Both the position numbers and the translations under genes were made by a program. 64,000 nt of DNA from BAIKAL-G1 sp943369525. Lineage in GTDB: Bacteria > Cyanobacteriota > Cyanobacteriia > PCC-6307 > Cyanobiaceae. Positions 46,109 to 54,411 of the stretch are shown here, piece after piece (within the stretch, counting starts at the first letter, position 1; each line of letters begins with the position of its first letter). The notes under the pieces were generated by a model. That model worked only from the letters and a program-made list of their open reading frames with translations. It ran no database searches and was not told where the DNA came from. Location: positions 124,001 through 188,000 of the forward strand of contig CALRNL020000002.1 of NCBI GenBank assembly GCA_943369525.1. Direction: 5' to 3'.

Positions 46109-48052
46109 ATGAATTTGGGGTTGATGCAACGATCCTTCGGTTTGCGCCGTGCCCTAATGGAGCTGCCCCCCCTGGGTCGGCGCCTGCTGTTGGGCTCGAT
46201 CGATGTTCTGCTGATCCCCCTAGCGATTTGGTTGAGCTTCTGGCTGCGCACGGCTCGTCCATTTAGCCAGCCCCTTTCCGCCAGCCTATGGCTATTCCCA
46301 GCAGTGACGGCTGTTGCGCTTTGCATTTACGCTCTCACCGGCCAATATCGCGGCCTCACCCGCTACGTTAGCAGCAACGCCTTTTATGCGTTGGCCCTCC
46401 GCAACGCTTTCGTAGTCCTTCTGGTCTATCTGCTCGGCACTCTCCTGCCTGTGCAGATGCCGCCCCGCAGCAGTTGGTTGCTGCTCTGGCTTTTGCTCAC
46501 CGCCCTCACGGGTTGGACACGCTTTGTGCTGCGTGACTTACTACTAAGGGCTAACCAGCCACCCAGTCTGAATCGCCCGCAGGTAGTGATCTACGGCGCC
46601 GGCGCCGCCGCTGCCCAGCTGGCTGCTGCCCTGCGCTTCGCCCGCACCCACACTGTAGCGGCCTTCATCGATGACAACCCGGAGCTCTGGCGCCGCGAAC
46701 TTGATGGTGTTGCCATCCAACCCCCCCAGCTGCTGCCTGAGTTGGTCAGTCGCCACCAGGTGAGCCAGGTTCTGCTTGCTATTCCGTCCATCAGCCGCAG
46801 CAAGCGCCGCCGCATAGTCCAAGACATCCAGCAATTGGGGGTGTCCGTATTGCAGGTGCCCTCTATCGAGGAGATCACCAGTGGCAGGGCCCGTATTAAC
46901 ACTTTGCGCCCCGTCTCCATTGAGGAATTGTTGGGCCGCGATGCCGTGCCCCCCGATCCCCATTTGCTCGGTCCCGGCGTGCGTGGGTCGGTGGTGGCCG
47001 TCACCGGCGCTGGTGGCTCAATCGGCTCCGAGCTCTGCCGCCAGATTCTGCAGCTCGGCCCCAAACGACTGCTATTGATTGAGCGCAGCGAGCCGGCCCT
47101 CTATGCCATTTTCCAAGAGCTGCAGCAGCTTTTGCCAGAGGGCCTCAATCTGTTTCCGGTGCTTGGTAGTGCCGCCGATGCGGCCTTGATGCAGCGTTGC
47201 TTTTCCGAACATGCCGTGGAGCTGGTGTTCCATGCCGCTGCCTATAAACATGTGCCCCTAGTGGAGGCCAATCCCCTGGCTGGCCTGGCCAACAACGTGC
47301 AAAGCACCCGCGTGATTGCCCAGGTGGCCCTTGATCAGGGGTTGCGCGAAATGGTGTTGATCTCCACCGACAAAGCCGTGCGCCCCACCAACGTGATGGG
47401 GGCCAGCAAGCGCGTGGCTGAGTTGGTGGTCCAGGGGTTTGCGCAGCAGGCCAATCGCCAGGGGTCCCAGAGTCGCTTCGCCATGGTGCGCTTCGGCAAT
47501 GTGCTGGGGTCCTCCGGGTCTGTGGTGCCCTTATTCCGCCAGCAGATTGCAGCTGGCGGGCCAATCACCCTCACCCATCCGGAGATTATCCGCTTCTTCA
47601 TGACCATCCCTGAGGCCGCCCAGCTAGTGCTTCAAGCCGCAGTGTTGGCTGAGGGAGGTGATTTATTTCTTCTCGACATGGGCGAACCGGTCCGCATCCT
47701 CGATTTGGCCCGCCAAATGGTCAGCCTTAGTGGTCTGCGCGTGAGGGATACCCACAACCCTGATGGAGATATCGAGATTCGTTGCACTGGCCTGCGTCCG
47801 GGCGAAAAACTCTATGAAGAGCTCCTGATCGAAGCCAGCTCGGAAGCCACTGCCCACCCCCTCATCTACCGCGCCCGCGAAGCCTCCCTGCCTCCGGAGC
47901 ATCTCTGGCCCCTGCTGGATGCGCTCGAAGCAGCCATCGCGCGGCAAGATGCCTCTGCTGCTTTGTCTCTGCTGGCCCAGCTGGTTCCAGAGTGGCAGCG
48001 GGGTGAGCATGTCGGCCTGGTTCAGGGTACGCACCAGCTGGCGGGTGATTAA
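46109..48052 (+). CDS. wbpM: UDP-GlcNAc C-6 dehydratase, membrane-bound (WbpM/CapD type)
   Basis: 647 residues from ATG at 46109 (14 bp after wbpL). Four N-terminal membrane helices, a first Rossmann domain (VVIYGAGAAAAQLAAAL), then the SDR domain with VTGAGGSIGSELCRQIL (about 295), FHAAAYKHVPLVE and the catalytic segment STDKAVRPTNVMGASKRVAE (Met in place of Tyr, with Lys four residues on), as in WbpM/FlaA1. It makes UDP-4-keto-6-deoxy-GlcNAc. It is the final gene of the polysaccharide locus before the second IS relic. Confidence 0.93.
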   Translation: MNLGLMQRSFGLRRALMELPPLGRRLLLGSIDVLLIPLAIWLSFWLRTARPFSQPLSASLWLFPAVTAVALCIYALTGQYRGLTRYVSSNAFYALALRNAFVVLLVYLLGTLLPVQMPPRSSWLLLWLLLTALTGWTRFVLRDLLLRANQPPSLNRPQVVIYGAGAAAAQLAAALRFARTHTVAAFIDDNPELWRRELDGVAIQPPQLLPELVSRHQVSQVLLAIPSISRSKRRRIVQDIQQLGVSVLQVPSIEEITSGRARINTLRPVSIEELLGRDAVPPDPHLLGPGVRGSVVAVTGAGGSIGSELCRQILQLGPKRLLLIERSEPALYAIFQELQQLLPEGLNLFPVLGSAADAALMQRCFSEHAVELVFHAAAYKHVPLVEANPLAGLANNVQSTRVIAQVALDQGLREMVLISTDKAVRPTNVMGASKRVAELVVQGFAQQANRQGSQSRFAMVRFGNVLGSSGSVVPLFRQQIAAGGPITLTHPEIIRFFMTIPEAAQLVLQAAVLAEGGDLFLLDMGEPVRILDLARQMVSLSGLRVRDTHNPDGDIEIRCTGLRPGEKLYEELLIEASSEATAHPLIYRAREASLPPEHLWPLLDALEAAIARQDASAALSLLAQLVPEWQRGEHVGLVQGTHQLAGD

Positions 48053-48333
48053 GGCTGAAGAGTGCTTGACGGTTAGTTAGCTGAAATTCTTTGCTTACCT
48101 AATCTATGATTTTATGCCCATAGAGTGTTAATCAATTTAGCCTTATCGAGGATCGCCGATGCTTCGGTGGGGATGTAGGTTAATTTTATGGGTTGCAGGT
48201 CGAGCCTCTTCCTGTTCCGTAGAGCGCGTTGGTGGCGTTGCTGGTCCAGTTTGTCTTGCTGGGCTGTTGTTGTTGATCCGAGAGGAGTACGCCAGGTTCT
48301 GGATTTCTCGGTCCAACTGGCCCGTATCCCCCT
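48053..48333. other. gap between wbpM and IS relic
   Basis: About 280 bp, lower GC than wbpM. No gene, tRNA or clear terminator is seen. Confidence 0.35.
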
Positions 48334-48750
48334 CTGCCTGGAAAATTGACGCCTCTCCAGTCCGACCACGTCCAACCACCAGGGGGCTTGATGGAGCAGA
48401 GCAATGCGTCGTTACAGCGAGATGGTCAAAACTGTTGTGAGAAGGCGGATGAGTCCGCCTGCGTGTCAGAGCGTGACTCATATTTCCAAGGAGCTGGGCA
48501 TCCACATCGCCACCCTGTACGCCTGGAGGAAGGCCTGGCGGTTGTAGGGGGAAGTGGTCCCGGCATCAGAGAAGGACCCAGAGGGTTGGAGAACTGCCGA
48601 CAAGTTGACAGTGGTACTGGAAATCGCCGGGCTCAACACCACTGAAATCGGTGCGTTTCGTGAAAGGGGCCTCTTCCCGGTGCTGCAAATCTGTTGGCGA
48701 CAGGCTGCCCAGGATCACCATGCCCAGCTTCGATCTGGCCAAATAGATCC
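48334..48750 (+). pseudogene. decayed IS3-family copy (left end and part of orfA)
   Basis: Begins with a mutated form of the intact IS left repeat (CTGCCTGGAAAATTGACGCC at 48334). The orfA start follows at 48404 (MRRYSEMVKTVVRRRMSPPA). A TAG replaces a Gln/Arg codon after YAWRKAWRL near 48545, and small indels follow. Similarity fades by about 48750, and orfB and the right end are absent. Nucleotide identity with 40433-40900 is still high over the first 300 bp, so this copy is younger than the relic at 43734. Confidence 0.88.
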
Positions 48751-48756
48751 TGCGCC

Positions 48757-49749
48757 TCAATGGTGGCTCTGCGCTTGATGCTCTTTCCCCTCGCTGGGCT
48801 CCCTGCCTGGCCAATGGATGCGATAGGCGCGGCTGCGGCCCTCGCCGATCGGCTCGATCGCCTGCAGGTCTACCAGTTCGGTCAGGTCACGCCAGGCCGT
48901 GGCACGGCTCACCTTGGTGAGGCCGATGGCCTTGCGCAGGGTCATGCCGCCCGTGAACCCCTCCGGTTCAGCATCCAGTAAACGATTAAGAAGTGTCTGC
49001 TGACGGCTGTTGAAGCCGCTGTGTCGGTGGCTCCACCAGAAGGCCGCCTTGCGTTGCACCGCATCGATCACGGCGCCATTGGTGAGCGCCGCTGCAGAGA
49101 GCTGCTCCAGGAACCAGCGCAGCCAGGCCGTGACATCCAAATCCCCCCGCTGGCAGCGCTCCAGTGCCATGTAGTAGCTCTGCCGCTCCCGCAGGATCTG
49201 GGCGGAGAGGCCCAGGGCGCGTCCTGATAACGCCTGTTGGGCCTGGGCCTTGCAATCCTGGGCGAGCAGCTGATCGGTGATGGCACGGGCTAAGCGGCCG
49301 TCGCCGTCTTCGTAGGGGTGGAGGGTGAGGAACCAGAGGTGGGCCAGGCCCGCGCGCAACAGCCCGTCCAGCTGCGCAGGCGGGGAGGCGACCCAATCCA
49401 GGAAGGCCTCCAGTTGCTCCTTGAGCTGGTCTCGGGGCGGCGCTTCAAAGTGCAGGCGCTCACGGCCGATGGCACCCCAGAGCACCTGCATCGGTGCCCC
49501 ATCGCGCAGCTCACCGATCCGAATAGCTCGCAGTCCATCGGGGCCACCGGCGAACAGGCGCTGGTGCCAGTGATTCAGAGTGGCCAGGGTGAGGGGCCAA
49601 TCCAAGGTGCTGGTGGCTTCCAGCAACACATCCAACAGGCCCTCCACCTGTGCGCTGGGGCCGGTTGCCCCTCGGCCAAGGGAAGTCGCAGATGGCGCTC
49701 GATCGAGGAGCGCACCTGGCCGGGTGAGGTTTGGCTTGTGCTTGGGCAC
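48757..49749 (-). pseudogene. Fic-family protein gene, N-terminally truncated and frameshifted
   Basis: The longest frame gives 330 residues from a GTG at 49749. The Fic core is intact: catalytic HPYEDGDGRLARA (residues about 145-157), followed by a winged-helix C terminus (LTKVSRATAWRDLTELV). But the first 35 residues do not fit the family. A neighbouring frame at 49660-49718 encodes QVRSSIERHLRLPLAEGQPA, the expected end of the DUF4172 domain just before the Fic core. So a frameshift separates them, and most of the N-terminal domain is missing. Fic enzymes AMPylate targets. Loss of the N-terminal part usually also removes regulation. The shortened frame could still be translated. Confidence 0.75.
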
Positions 49750-49751
49750 CC

Positions 49752-50087
49752 CTACGGTCTGCTTAACAGCGCACCCACCAATTGCAGCACCCGCTCCACC
49801 ACCGCCACCGGCGCCGTTGCAATCAGCTCAGCCTGGCGGCTGTGCCAATCCAGGCTGCGTAGCTGATCCGCCAGCACCACGCCCTGCACCGGCCCGCCTT
49901 GCGGCAATGGCACTTCAAACGGGTATCCCTTGATCCTGCTGGTGATCGGACACACCAACGCCAGGCCCACCTTGCTGTTGTAGCCCGATGGCGAAACCAC
50001 CAGTGCTGGGCGGCGTCCAGCCTGTTCGCGGCCACTCTGGGGAGTGAAGCTAAGCCAGATCAGATCGCCGCGCTCCGGTGCTCTCAC
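49752..50087 (-). CDS. mazF: MazF/PemK-type toxin
   Basis: 111 residues if begun at the GTG overlapping the mazE stop (50085-50087); an ATG at 50117 would add ten unrelated residues. Family motifs: APERGDLIWLSFTPQSGREQ, RRPALVVSPSGYN, CPITSRIKGYPFEVPL and VLADQLRSLDW. MazF toxins are sequence-specific endoribonucleases. Coupled by overlap to its antitoxin gene upstream. The stop lies 2 bp from the Fic relic start. Confidence 0.92.
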   Translation of the reverse strand: MRAPERGDLIWLSFTPQSGREQAGRRPALVVSPSGYNSKVGLALVCPITSRIKGYPFEVPLPQGGPVQGVVLADQLRSLDWHSRQAELIATAPVAVVERVLQLVGALLSRP

Positions 50088-50320
50088 CACACCTCCGCGC
50101 CGCTGGCCCCGCCCCATTCGGTTTCGCTGTGCTGGTTATCCGCTGTGATCTCAGCGAGCAGCGCCTCCAGGTGGATGGCATCGGTGGGCCTGGCCAGTAA
50201 GGCGCCTGCCTCCACCTTCACCTCCATCTCGCTGCCAGAGCCAACGCCCAGCTCAGCGGCGTAAGCCTTGGGGATTCTCAGCCCCAGGCTGTTACCCCAG
50301 GATTGAACCTTCACTTTCAC
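50084..50320 (-). CDS. mazE: MazE/AbrB-type antitoxin
   Basis: 78 residues from GTG at 50320 (50314 also possible). The swapped-hairpin AbrB DNA-binding domain reads VQSWGNSLGLRIPKAYAAEL, followed by an acidic C-terminal tail ending in ADNQHSETEWGGASGAEVW that should bind the toxin. It precedes mazF in the usual order and overlaps it by GTGA. MazE binds its own promoter, which should lie just right of 50320. Confidence 0.9.
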   Translation of the reverse strand: MKVKVQSWGNSLGLRIPKAYAAELGVGSGSEMEVKVEAGALLARPTDAIHLEALLAEITADNQHSETEWGGASGAEVW

Positions 50321-50880
50321 CGCAGCTCCGCTCGAATAGCCAAAGTCTATCCATGGTGCTCGCTCCCTGGTCCCAGCTCGATGCCGAAGCAGTGCTCTCG
50401 CTAGTGGTACGGGCTTGCCTGGAACAGCTGGATCGCCACCGTTTGCGTCACCCTGCACGCCTACATCTTTACAAACGGTCGTGTTATCCAGATCCAGCCC
50501 GATCCCCCGCCGCCTCCAAGCCCCAGCAAACGCCACTGGCAGCACCGGCTGACGCCCCAGATCGCTGCCCGCTAGCTGCAGCCCGTTTCCTGGGCCGTCG
50601 GCTTGATGGTGCTGGCCCATCCCACCATCACCCCCGAGCACCTTGCCCGCGAAGGGTGTGTGGTTCTGATTTTGATGCAGCGGTCTTGCCGGTAGTGCTG
50701 TTTGGCCAGAAGCGCCGCCAGGTGTTGGTTGCTCTGTTGCTTGGAACTTCTGCCGCAGGGCTGGGGCTGGCCTGGCCCGGGTAGCGATCTGGTGGTGGTG
50801 CTGGATGGTGGTTCAGGCCACTTCGCCGCCGCCGATCGCATCGGCCACCCGCTGCTCTAGCCGCCCCATCGCCTGCTAAT
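50321..50880. other. decayed coding debris upstream of mazE
   Basis: About 560 bp with scrambled protein-like fragments on the plus strand in several frames: TLHAYIFTNGRVIQIQPDPP (about 50452-50520), then DLVVVLDGGSGHFAAADRIG (about 50785-50850) ending in a stop. These look like parts of one or two dead genes. The first fragment is repeated at about 51838-51900. Confidence 0.5.
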
Positions 50881-51243
50881 CCGCTGCCTGAGAGGTACGC
50901 TCCCGCCCCAGCCACCCCCGAACTGCTACAGGGCCTCAATACCACCACCCAGATCACCGCCCTCGCCCACTGGTTGCGCCACCAGCCCTCGCCCCGCAGT
51001 GCCCGGGTGTGGATTGCTATCTATCCCGATCACACCGCCCGCGCCGTGATCCTCGCCCGCATTGCCCTTGGCAGCCAGGGCATTCGCGTTGGCCCGGCTG
51101 ATTGGCTTACGCCCACCTCGGCTGAACGCCGCAAGCTGCTTCGCGATGCCCTGCGCCTCACCTTTTGGCGCGTCACCGGCAGTACCGGCGCCTGGCTGGT
51201 TACCCAGATCGTTGCCCGCAAACGGGCCGATTGTGGGGTGTAG
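50881..51243 (+). pseudogene. gene relic, unknown family
   Basis: A plus-strand frame open from before 50881 to the stop at 51243, with good protein character (GLNTTTQITALAHWLRHQPS, RVWIAIYPDHTARAVILARI, RRKLLRDALRLTFWRVTG) but no confident start. The upstream continuation appears to lie in another frame (about 50785-50858), which suggests a frameshifted gene. No family is recognised. A short intact gene starting at the TTG at 50974 is possible. Confidence 0.45.
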
Positions 51244-51962
51244 GGCTTCAGGCCGTGCGGCGGGCCACCCGTGATTCCACGGATATCCTGCTAGTTTGCC
51301 TGTACTATCATGTGCTCAGGGTTTGGGCTGGCTACGGTGGTTTTGGGATTTGACCGTCAAGGCTGGATCACGGTTTTCGCCGCCCTGCTCCTTGCCTTGA
51401 TCACCCTGCTCACGAGCTACGACCATGTCGACATCCTTGGAGCCGCTTCCTTCGATCTACCGCAGCAAGCAGGAATTCCTTGCATCGCTGCCGCCGTGGC
51501 GACGGCCCTAGAACAACAAGTTGGCATCCAACGATCGACGTCGACGTGGAGCGCTACGCGATCGAGCAACAGCTGTAGCCGATGGCCGGCGGAGCCGATA
51601 ACGACTAGACAAAGAGGACGAGCGGCTCGCCGAGCTCAACAGCAAGCTCGAAGCCATTTTGGCTTCTGCGGAGCAGTAGCAATCTTGTTCAGCTCCGACA
51701 CCAGCTCGACCCCTCCGAACGCAATGCCAGGCGAGTCCGAGACGTGATCTCGCTGCTCGAGGAGTACGGGGGAATGGCTTGAAGCCCCTTGTCCTGCTGC
51801 GGCGATCAGGCCGGTGGCCTCGTGAGCGCAGCCCGCGCAACCCTGCACGCCCGCATCTCCCTGCGTAGTCCTGCCATCCAGATCCAGCCCGATCCCCCGC
51901 CGCCTGGAGGTGTGGTGCGCTTGGTCGGACACCACGGCCTTTTGAGCGCCAACCGCATTAGT
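51244..51962. other. decayed region with duplicated fragments
   Basis: About 720 bp without an intact gene. It contains fragment IDVDVERYAIEQQL (about 51530-51575), DERLAELNSKLEAILASAEQ (about 51618-51677) and DPSERNARRVRDVISLLEEY (about 51708-51768), which match a second decayed copy at 52600-52770. It also has the LHARISLRSPAIQIQPDPPP fragment (about 51842-51900) shared with 50452-50520. Confidence 0.55.
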
Positions 51963-52250
51963 ATGAAGCTCTACGAGGTTTCGGCCATGACACCCGCAAC
52001 CGTTGATCTCAGCCAAGTGGACAGTACTGTCCGTGCTCAGGTCCTCCAAACGCTCTCTGCTTCGGGGCTTTCAGAGCAACTGTTTCTCGGCCATCTATAC
52101 CGGCTTTTTGCCCAAGGGCAGTTTAGCTTGCTTGACCTCCTTGGACCCAACGCGGAGTCGCTGGCGGCTATTCAGGAATTAGAAGAGGGTAGAGGCGTCA
52201 TTTCCGCTTCTGTTGATGATTTGTTCGCAGACCTGCATGCGAACGATTGA
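51963..52250 (+). CDS. RelB/DinJ-like antitoxin
   Basis: 95 residues from ATG at 51963; ATG at 51987 (MTPATVDLSQVDSTVRAQVL) would give 87 and looks closer to the family. Small, acidic protein whose stop overlaps the YafQ-like toxin gene by 14 bp. RelB/DinJ antitoxins have a ribbon-helix-helix N terminus and a toxin-neutralising C terminus; the C-terminal half here (EGRGVISASVDDLFADLHAN) is acidic. The assignment depends largely on the toxin partner. Confidence 0.75.
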   Translation: MKLYEVSAMTPATVDLSQVDSTVRAQVLQTLSASGLSEQLFLGHLYRLFAQGQFSLLDLLGPNAESLAAIQELEEGRGVISASVDDLFADLHAND

Positions 52251-52518
52251 GCGGTCAACCCAATTTAAGAAGGACTACAAGAATGCATCTAAAAGCATTC
52301 ATTCTTCAGAACTTGACAGCCGTTTGAACGAGGTTATCGGTTGTCTCGTCCTAGATCGCCAGCCCCCGTTTCGGTTCAGAGATCATCAGCTCAAAGCGGA
52401 CTGGAAGGGATATCGCGACTGTCACGTTTTCCCGGATCTCGTTCTGGTCTACCAGCTAAAGGCTGATTCCATCCTTCGCTTGGTCCGTCTTGGCTCCCAT
52501 AGCGAGCTTTCTCTCTGA
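52237..52518 (+). CDS. yafQ: YafQ/RelE-family mRNA interferase toxin
   Basis: 93 residues from ATG at 52237. The YafQ pattern is clear: FKKDYKNASK near the start, then HQLKADWKGYRDCHVFPDLV and LVYQLKADSILRLVRLGSHS at the C terminus. YafQ cleaves ribosome-bound mRNA in the A site; the His near the C terminus (GSHSEL) corresponds to a key catalytic residue. It overlaps its antitoxin gene. Confidence 0.92.
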   Translation: MRTIERSTQFKKDYKNASKSIHSSELDSRLNEVIGCLVLDRQPPFRFRDHQLKADWKGYRDCHVFPDLVLVYQLKADSILRLVRLGSHSELSL

Positions 52519-52814
52519 TGACGAAGCTTTTGGGCTGTAGCGCCTGGCGGCTCTGAGGGCAAAACCCCAAGGCCAGCCCCTTGTCTCAATCCGGGGAGCC
52601 GCTTGCATCGCTGCCGCCGTGGAGCGTGGACGGGCGGCTCGACGAGCTAAGCAGCAAGCTCAGGGCAATTTTGTCAAGCACAGGCACCAGCTCGACCCCT
52701 CCGAACGCCATGCCAGGCGAGTCGGAACCGTGATTTCGCTGCTTGAGGAGTACGGGTGAATGGCCTGAACTCCCCACTCCTGCCGCGGCGCTCAGGGCGA
52801 TGGCGTCACGGGGT
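52519..52814. other. second decayed copy of a duplicated fragment
   Basis: Bases about 52600-52772 repeat the decayed segment at about 51478-51786: the shared GCATCGCTGCCGCCGTGG run, the AGCAAGCTC segment and the fragment DPSERHARRVGTVISLLEEY, closed here by a stop one codon earlier. Third-position changes such as ATC/ATT and CTC/CTT in VISLLEEYG suggest that this strand once coded for protein. Confidence 0.6.
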
Positions 52815-53159
52815 TCAGCCCAGCTCCAGCCAGCTGCGCAGGGCCAGATCAAGTTCAGCTAAGGCTGCGGTGTCTAGCTGTCCCACCACAGTGCCGATGG
52901 CGGCAGTGGGCACTGAGAACAGCTTGTCGGCCATGAGTTGCGAAGGCTTCAGCAGCCCATTGGTGCCACTGGGGTCCACAGGAATCCGCACCAGTGGTGC
53001 GTCCAGCAGGGTGCTGGTGAGTGGGCAGAGCGTCACGCTCGGATGGCCCTTGAGCCAGCGGTTGGCCTGCACCACCACCGCCGGCCTTGGTTTGCCGGCA
53101 CACACCGCAGAACAGGCAACGGTCACAATCAGCCCCCGCAGCAGAACAAGCGCCGTCAT
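52815..53159 (-). CDS. MazF/PemK-like toxin
   Basis: 114 residues from ATG at 53159, overlapping the antitoxin stop (ATGA). Family features: LRGLIVTVACSAVCAGKPRP at the N terminus, PAVVVQANRWLKGHPSVTLC, PLVRIPVDPSGTNGL and LMADKLFSVPTAAIG. In place of the usual RGDIV start it reads RGLIV, so the conserved Asp is lost, and the loop before GKPRP is unusual (CSAVCA in place of a GDYG-type turn). Activity could be altered. A different subfamily from the mazF at 49752. Confidence 0.85.
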   Translation of the reverse strand: MTALVLLRGLIVTVACSAVCAGKPRPAVVVQANRWLKGHPSVTLCPLTSTLLDAPLVRIPVDPSGTNGLLKPSQLMADKLFSVPTAAIGTVVGQLDTAALAELDLALRSWLELG

Positions 53160-53383
53160 GCGGTCCAATCAGCCCAGTCGGGAAGTTGTTCGCTCCAGTT
53201 GGTTGAATCGCCGGCTGCGGCAATCAAGGCCGACTGACGCTGCGCTTCATCGGTGGTACTGAAGCGCTGCACATACTGCGCGATCGCCTCCCGCACGCAA
53301 GCGCTGCGGCTTTTGCCCATGCTGCGCGCCAGCTGGTCGAGTTGCTGCTCCAGCTCCGGTTCAACCCGCACGCCGATTGCCAT
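53156..53383 (-). CDS. ribbon-helix-helix antitoxin
   Basis: 75 residues from ATG at 53383. The RHH domain reads AIGVRVEPELEQQLDQLARS followed by MGKSRSACVREAIAQYVQRF, typical of CopG/Arc-like DNA binders. The C-terminal tail (WSEQLPDWADWTA) is Trp- and Asp-rich and should neutralise the toxin encoded just after it. It would repress its own promoter to the right of 53383. Confidence 0.88.
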   Translation of the reverse strand: MAIGVRVEPELEQQLDQLARSMGKSRSACVREAIAQYVQRFSTTDEAQRQSALIAAAGDSTNWSEQLPDWADWTA

Positions 53384-53706
53384 CACGTCTACCGTTTCAA
53401 GCTGTTTAACGCCTCGTTCAACACCTTAGCGTTTTTTCTTGGCTCCCTTCGTTGATGGCTCTTTGCCCCCTGGCCCCAGTCAGGCGCCGCCCAGTTCGAG
53501 GTTGCCACCAGCGTGCTCGCCCGCCGGTGGCTTGTGGGGTCTAGGGCTCGGCAGGGTCCAGGGCCACTTCAAGGCTGCAACCGCCGGCGGATCTGAGGGG
53601 GAGTTTCTTCTTGCCGTTGTCTCTGCCACCGCCTTGGCGACGGCCAAGCCCCACTATTGGTGCCGCACGAAAAAAGGGTAACCTAGTGTTGTCGCCTTCT
53701 CTCGCC
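53384..53706. other. intergenic gap between two toxin-antitoxin pairs
   Basis: About 320 bp between divergent pairs. A short protein-like fragment (SGAAQFEVATSVLARRW, plus strand about 53480-53530) may be another relic. The rest should hold the promoters of both pairs. Confidence 0.35.
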
Positions 53707-53988
53707 ATGGCATCCGCGCTCCATCCGCCCGCCATCAAGCTCGTTGGCAGCAATGGCCAGATCTCGCTAGGCAAGCAGTACGCCGGCCGCCATGTTCTGG
53801 TGGAAGAGTCCGAGCCGGGTGTCTGGATCGTTCGCACCGCCACAGTGATTCCAGACAATGAGCGCTGGTTGCACGAACCCGCTGCCGCGGCAGCCCTGCG
53901 GGCTGCGATGGCCTGGTCCGCCGCTCACCCACCAGCGGATGCCCATCTGGATGAAACCCTGACGCGTCTTGGCTGTGATCAAGCCTGA
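53707..53988 (+). CDS. putative antitoxin of a two-gene module
   Basis: 93 residues from ATG at 53707. The N-terminal part, IKLVGSNGQISLGKQYAGRH with VLVEESEPGVWIVRTATVIP, reads like an AbrB-type or similar beta-rich DNA-binding fold. The C-terminal part is Ala- and acid-rich (HPPADAHLDETLTRL), as in toxin-binding tails. It overlaps the next gene by about 20 bp. No family name can be given with certainty. The role is inferred from size, order and the toxin-antitoxin setting. Confidence 0.6.
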   Translation: MASALHPPAIKLVGSNGQISLGKQYAGRHVLVEESEPGVWIVRTATVIPDNERWLHEPAAAAALRAAMAWSAAHPPADAHLDETLTRLGCDQA

Positions 53989-54295
53989 AGGCTGCATCAG
54001 GCTTGATCTCAACAACACGGTGTTCCAGGAGCAGTTGCTCACGCTGCAGAATGCTGAGCGCCATGCGGCCCTTGGCACCCTCAATAAGATCGGCCAGCTC
54101 ACCTGGAACCAGCTCTATCGCGACCCGGGGATCAAGTGGGAGACAATCACCAGTATCAAGCCACCGGCTGGAATCGATGCCGTCTATTCTCTGCGGATCA
54201 GCCGTTCACGCAGGGCAACAGCGCATCGCGAGGGTGAGTACTTGCGGCTCCTCACCATTGCCCCGGATCACGATGCGACTTACGGGAGAAAGTGA
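53969..54295 (+). CDS. putative RelE/ParE-like toxin of a two-gene module
   Basis: 108 residues from TTG at 53969, or 106 from GTG at 53975. The C-terminal half resembles the RelE/ParE fold pattern: KWETITSIKPPAGIDAVYSL, RISRSRRATAHREGEYLRLL and TIAPDHDATYGRK, where the last H-D-A-T-Y stretch is the most striking. The N-terminal half, NTVFQEQLLTLQNAERHAAL, would be a helical pair. It overlaps the preceding gene. Function as a toxin is not shown. Confidence 0.6.
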   Translation: MAVIKPEGCIRLDLNNTVFQEQLLTLQNAERHAALGTLNKIGQLTWNQLYRDPGIKWETITSIKPPAGIDAVYSLRISRSRRATAHREGEYLRLLTIAPDHDATYGRK

Positions 54296-54411
54296 ATCAT
54301 CAGCTTCCTACTATCATAGAACAATAAGTTGGCATCCATCGATCCACGTCGATGTGGGGGGTACCCCCCCGACCTCCTAGAAGCAGCCTGTCTTGTGGCT
54401 AGCCTTGGGCC

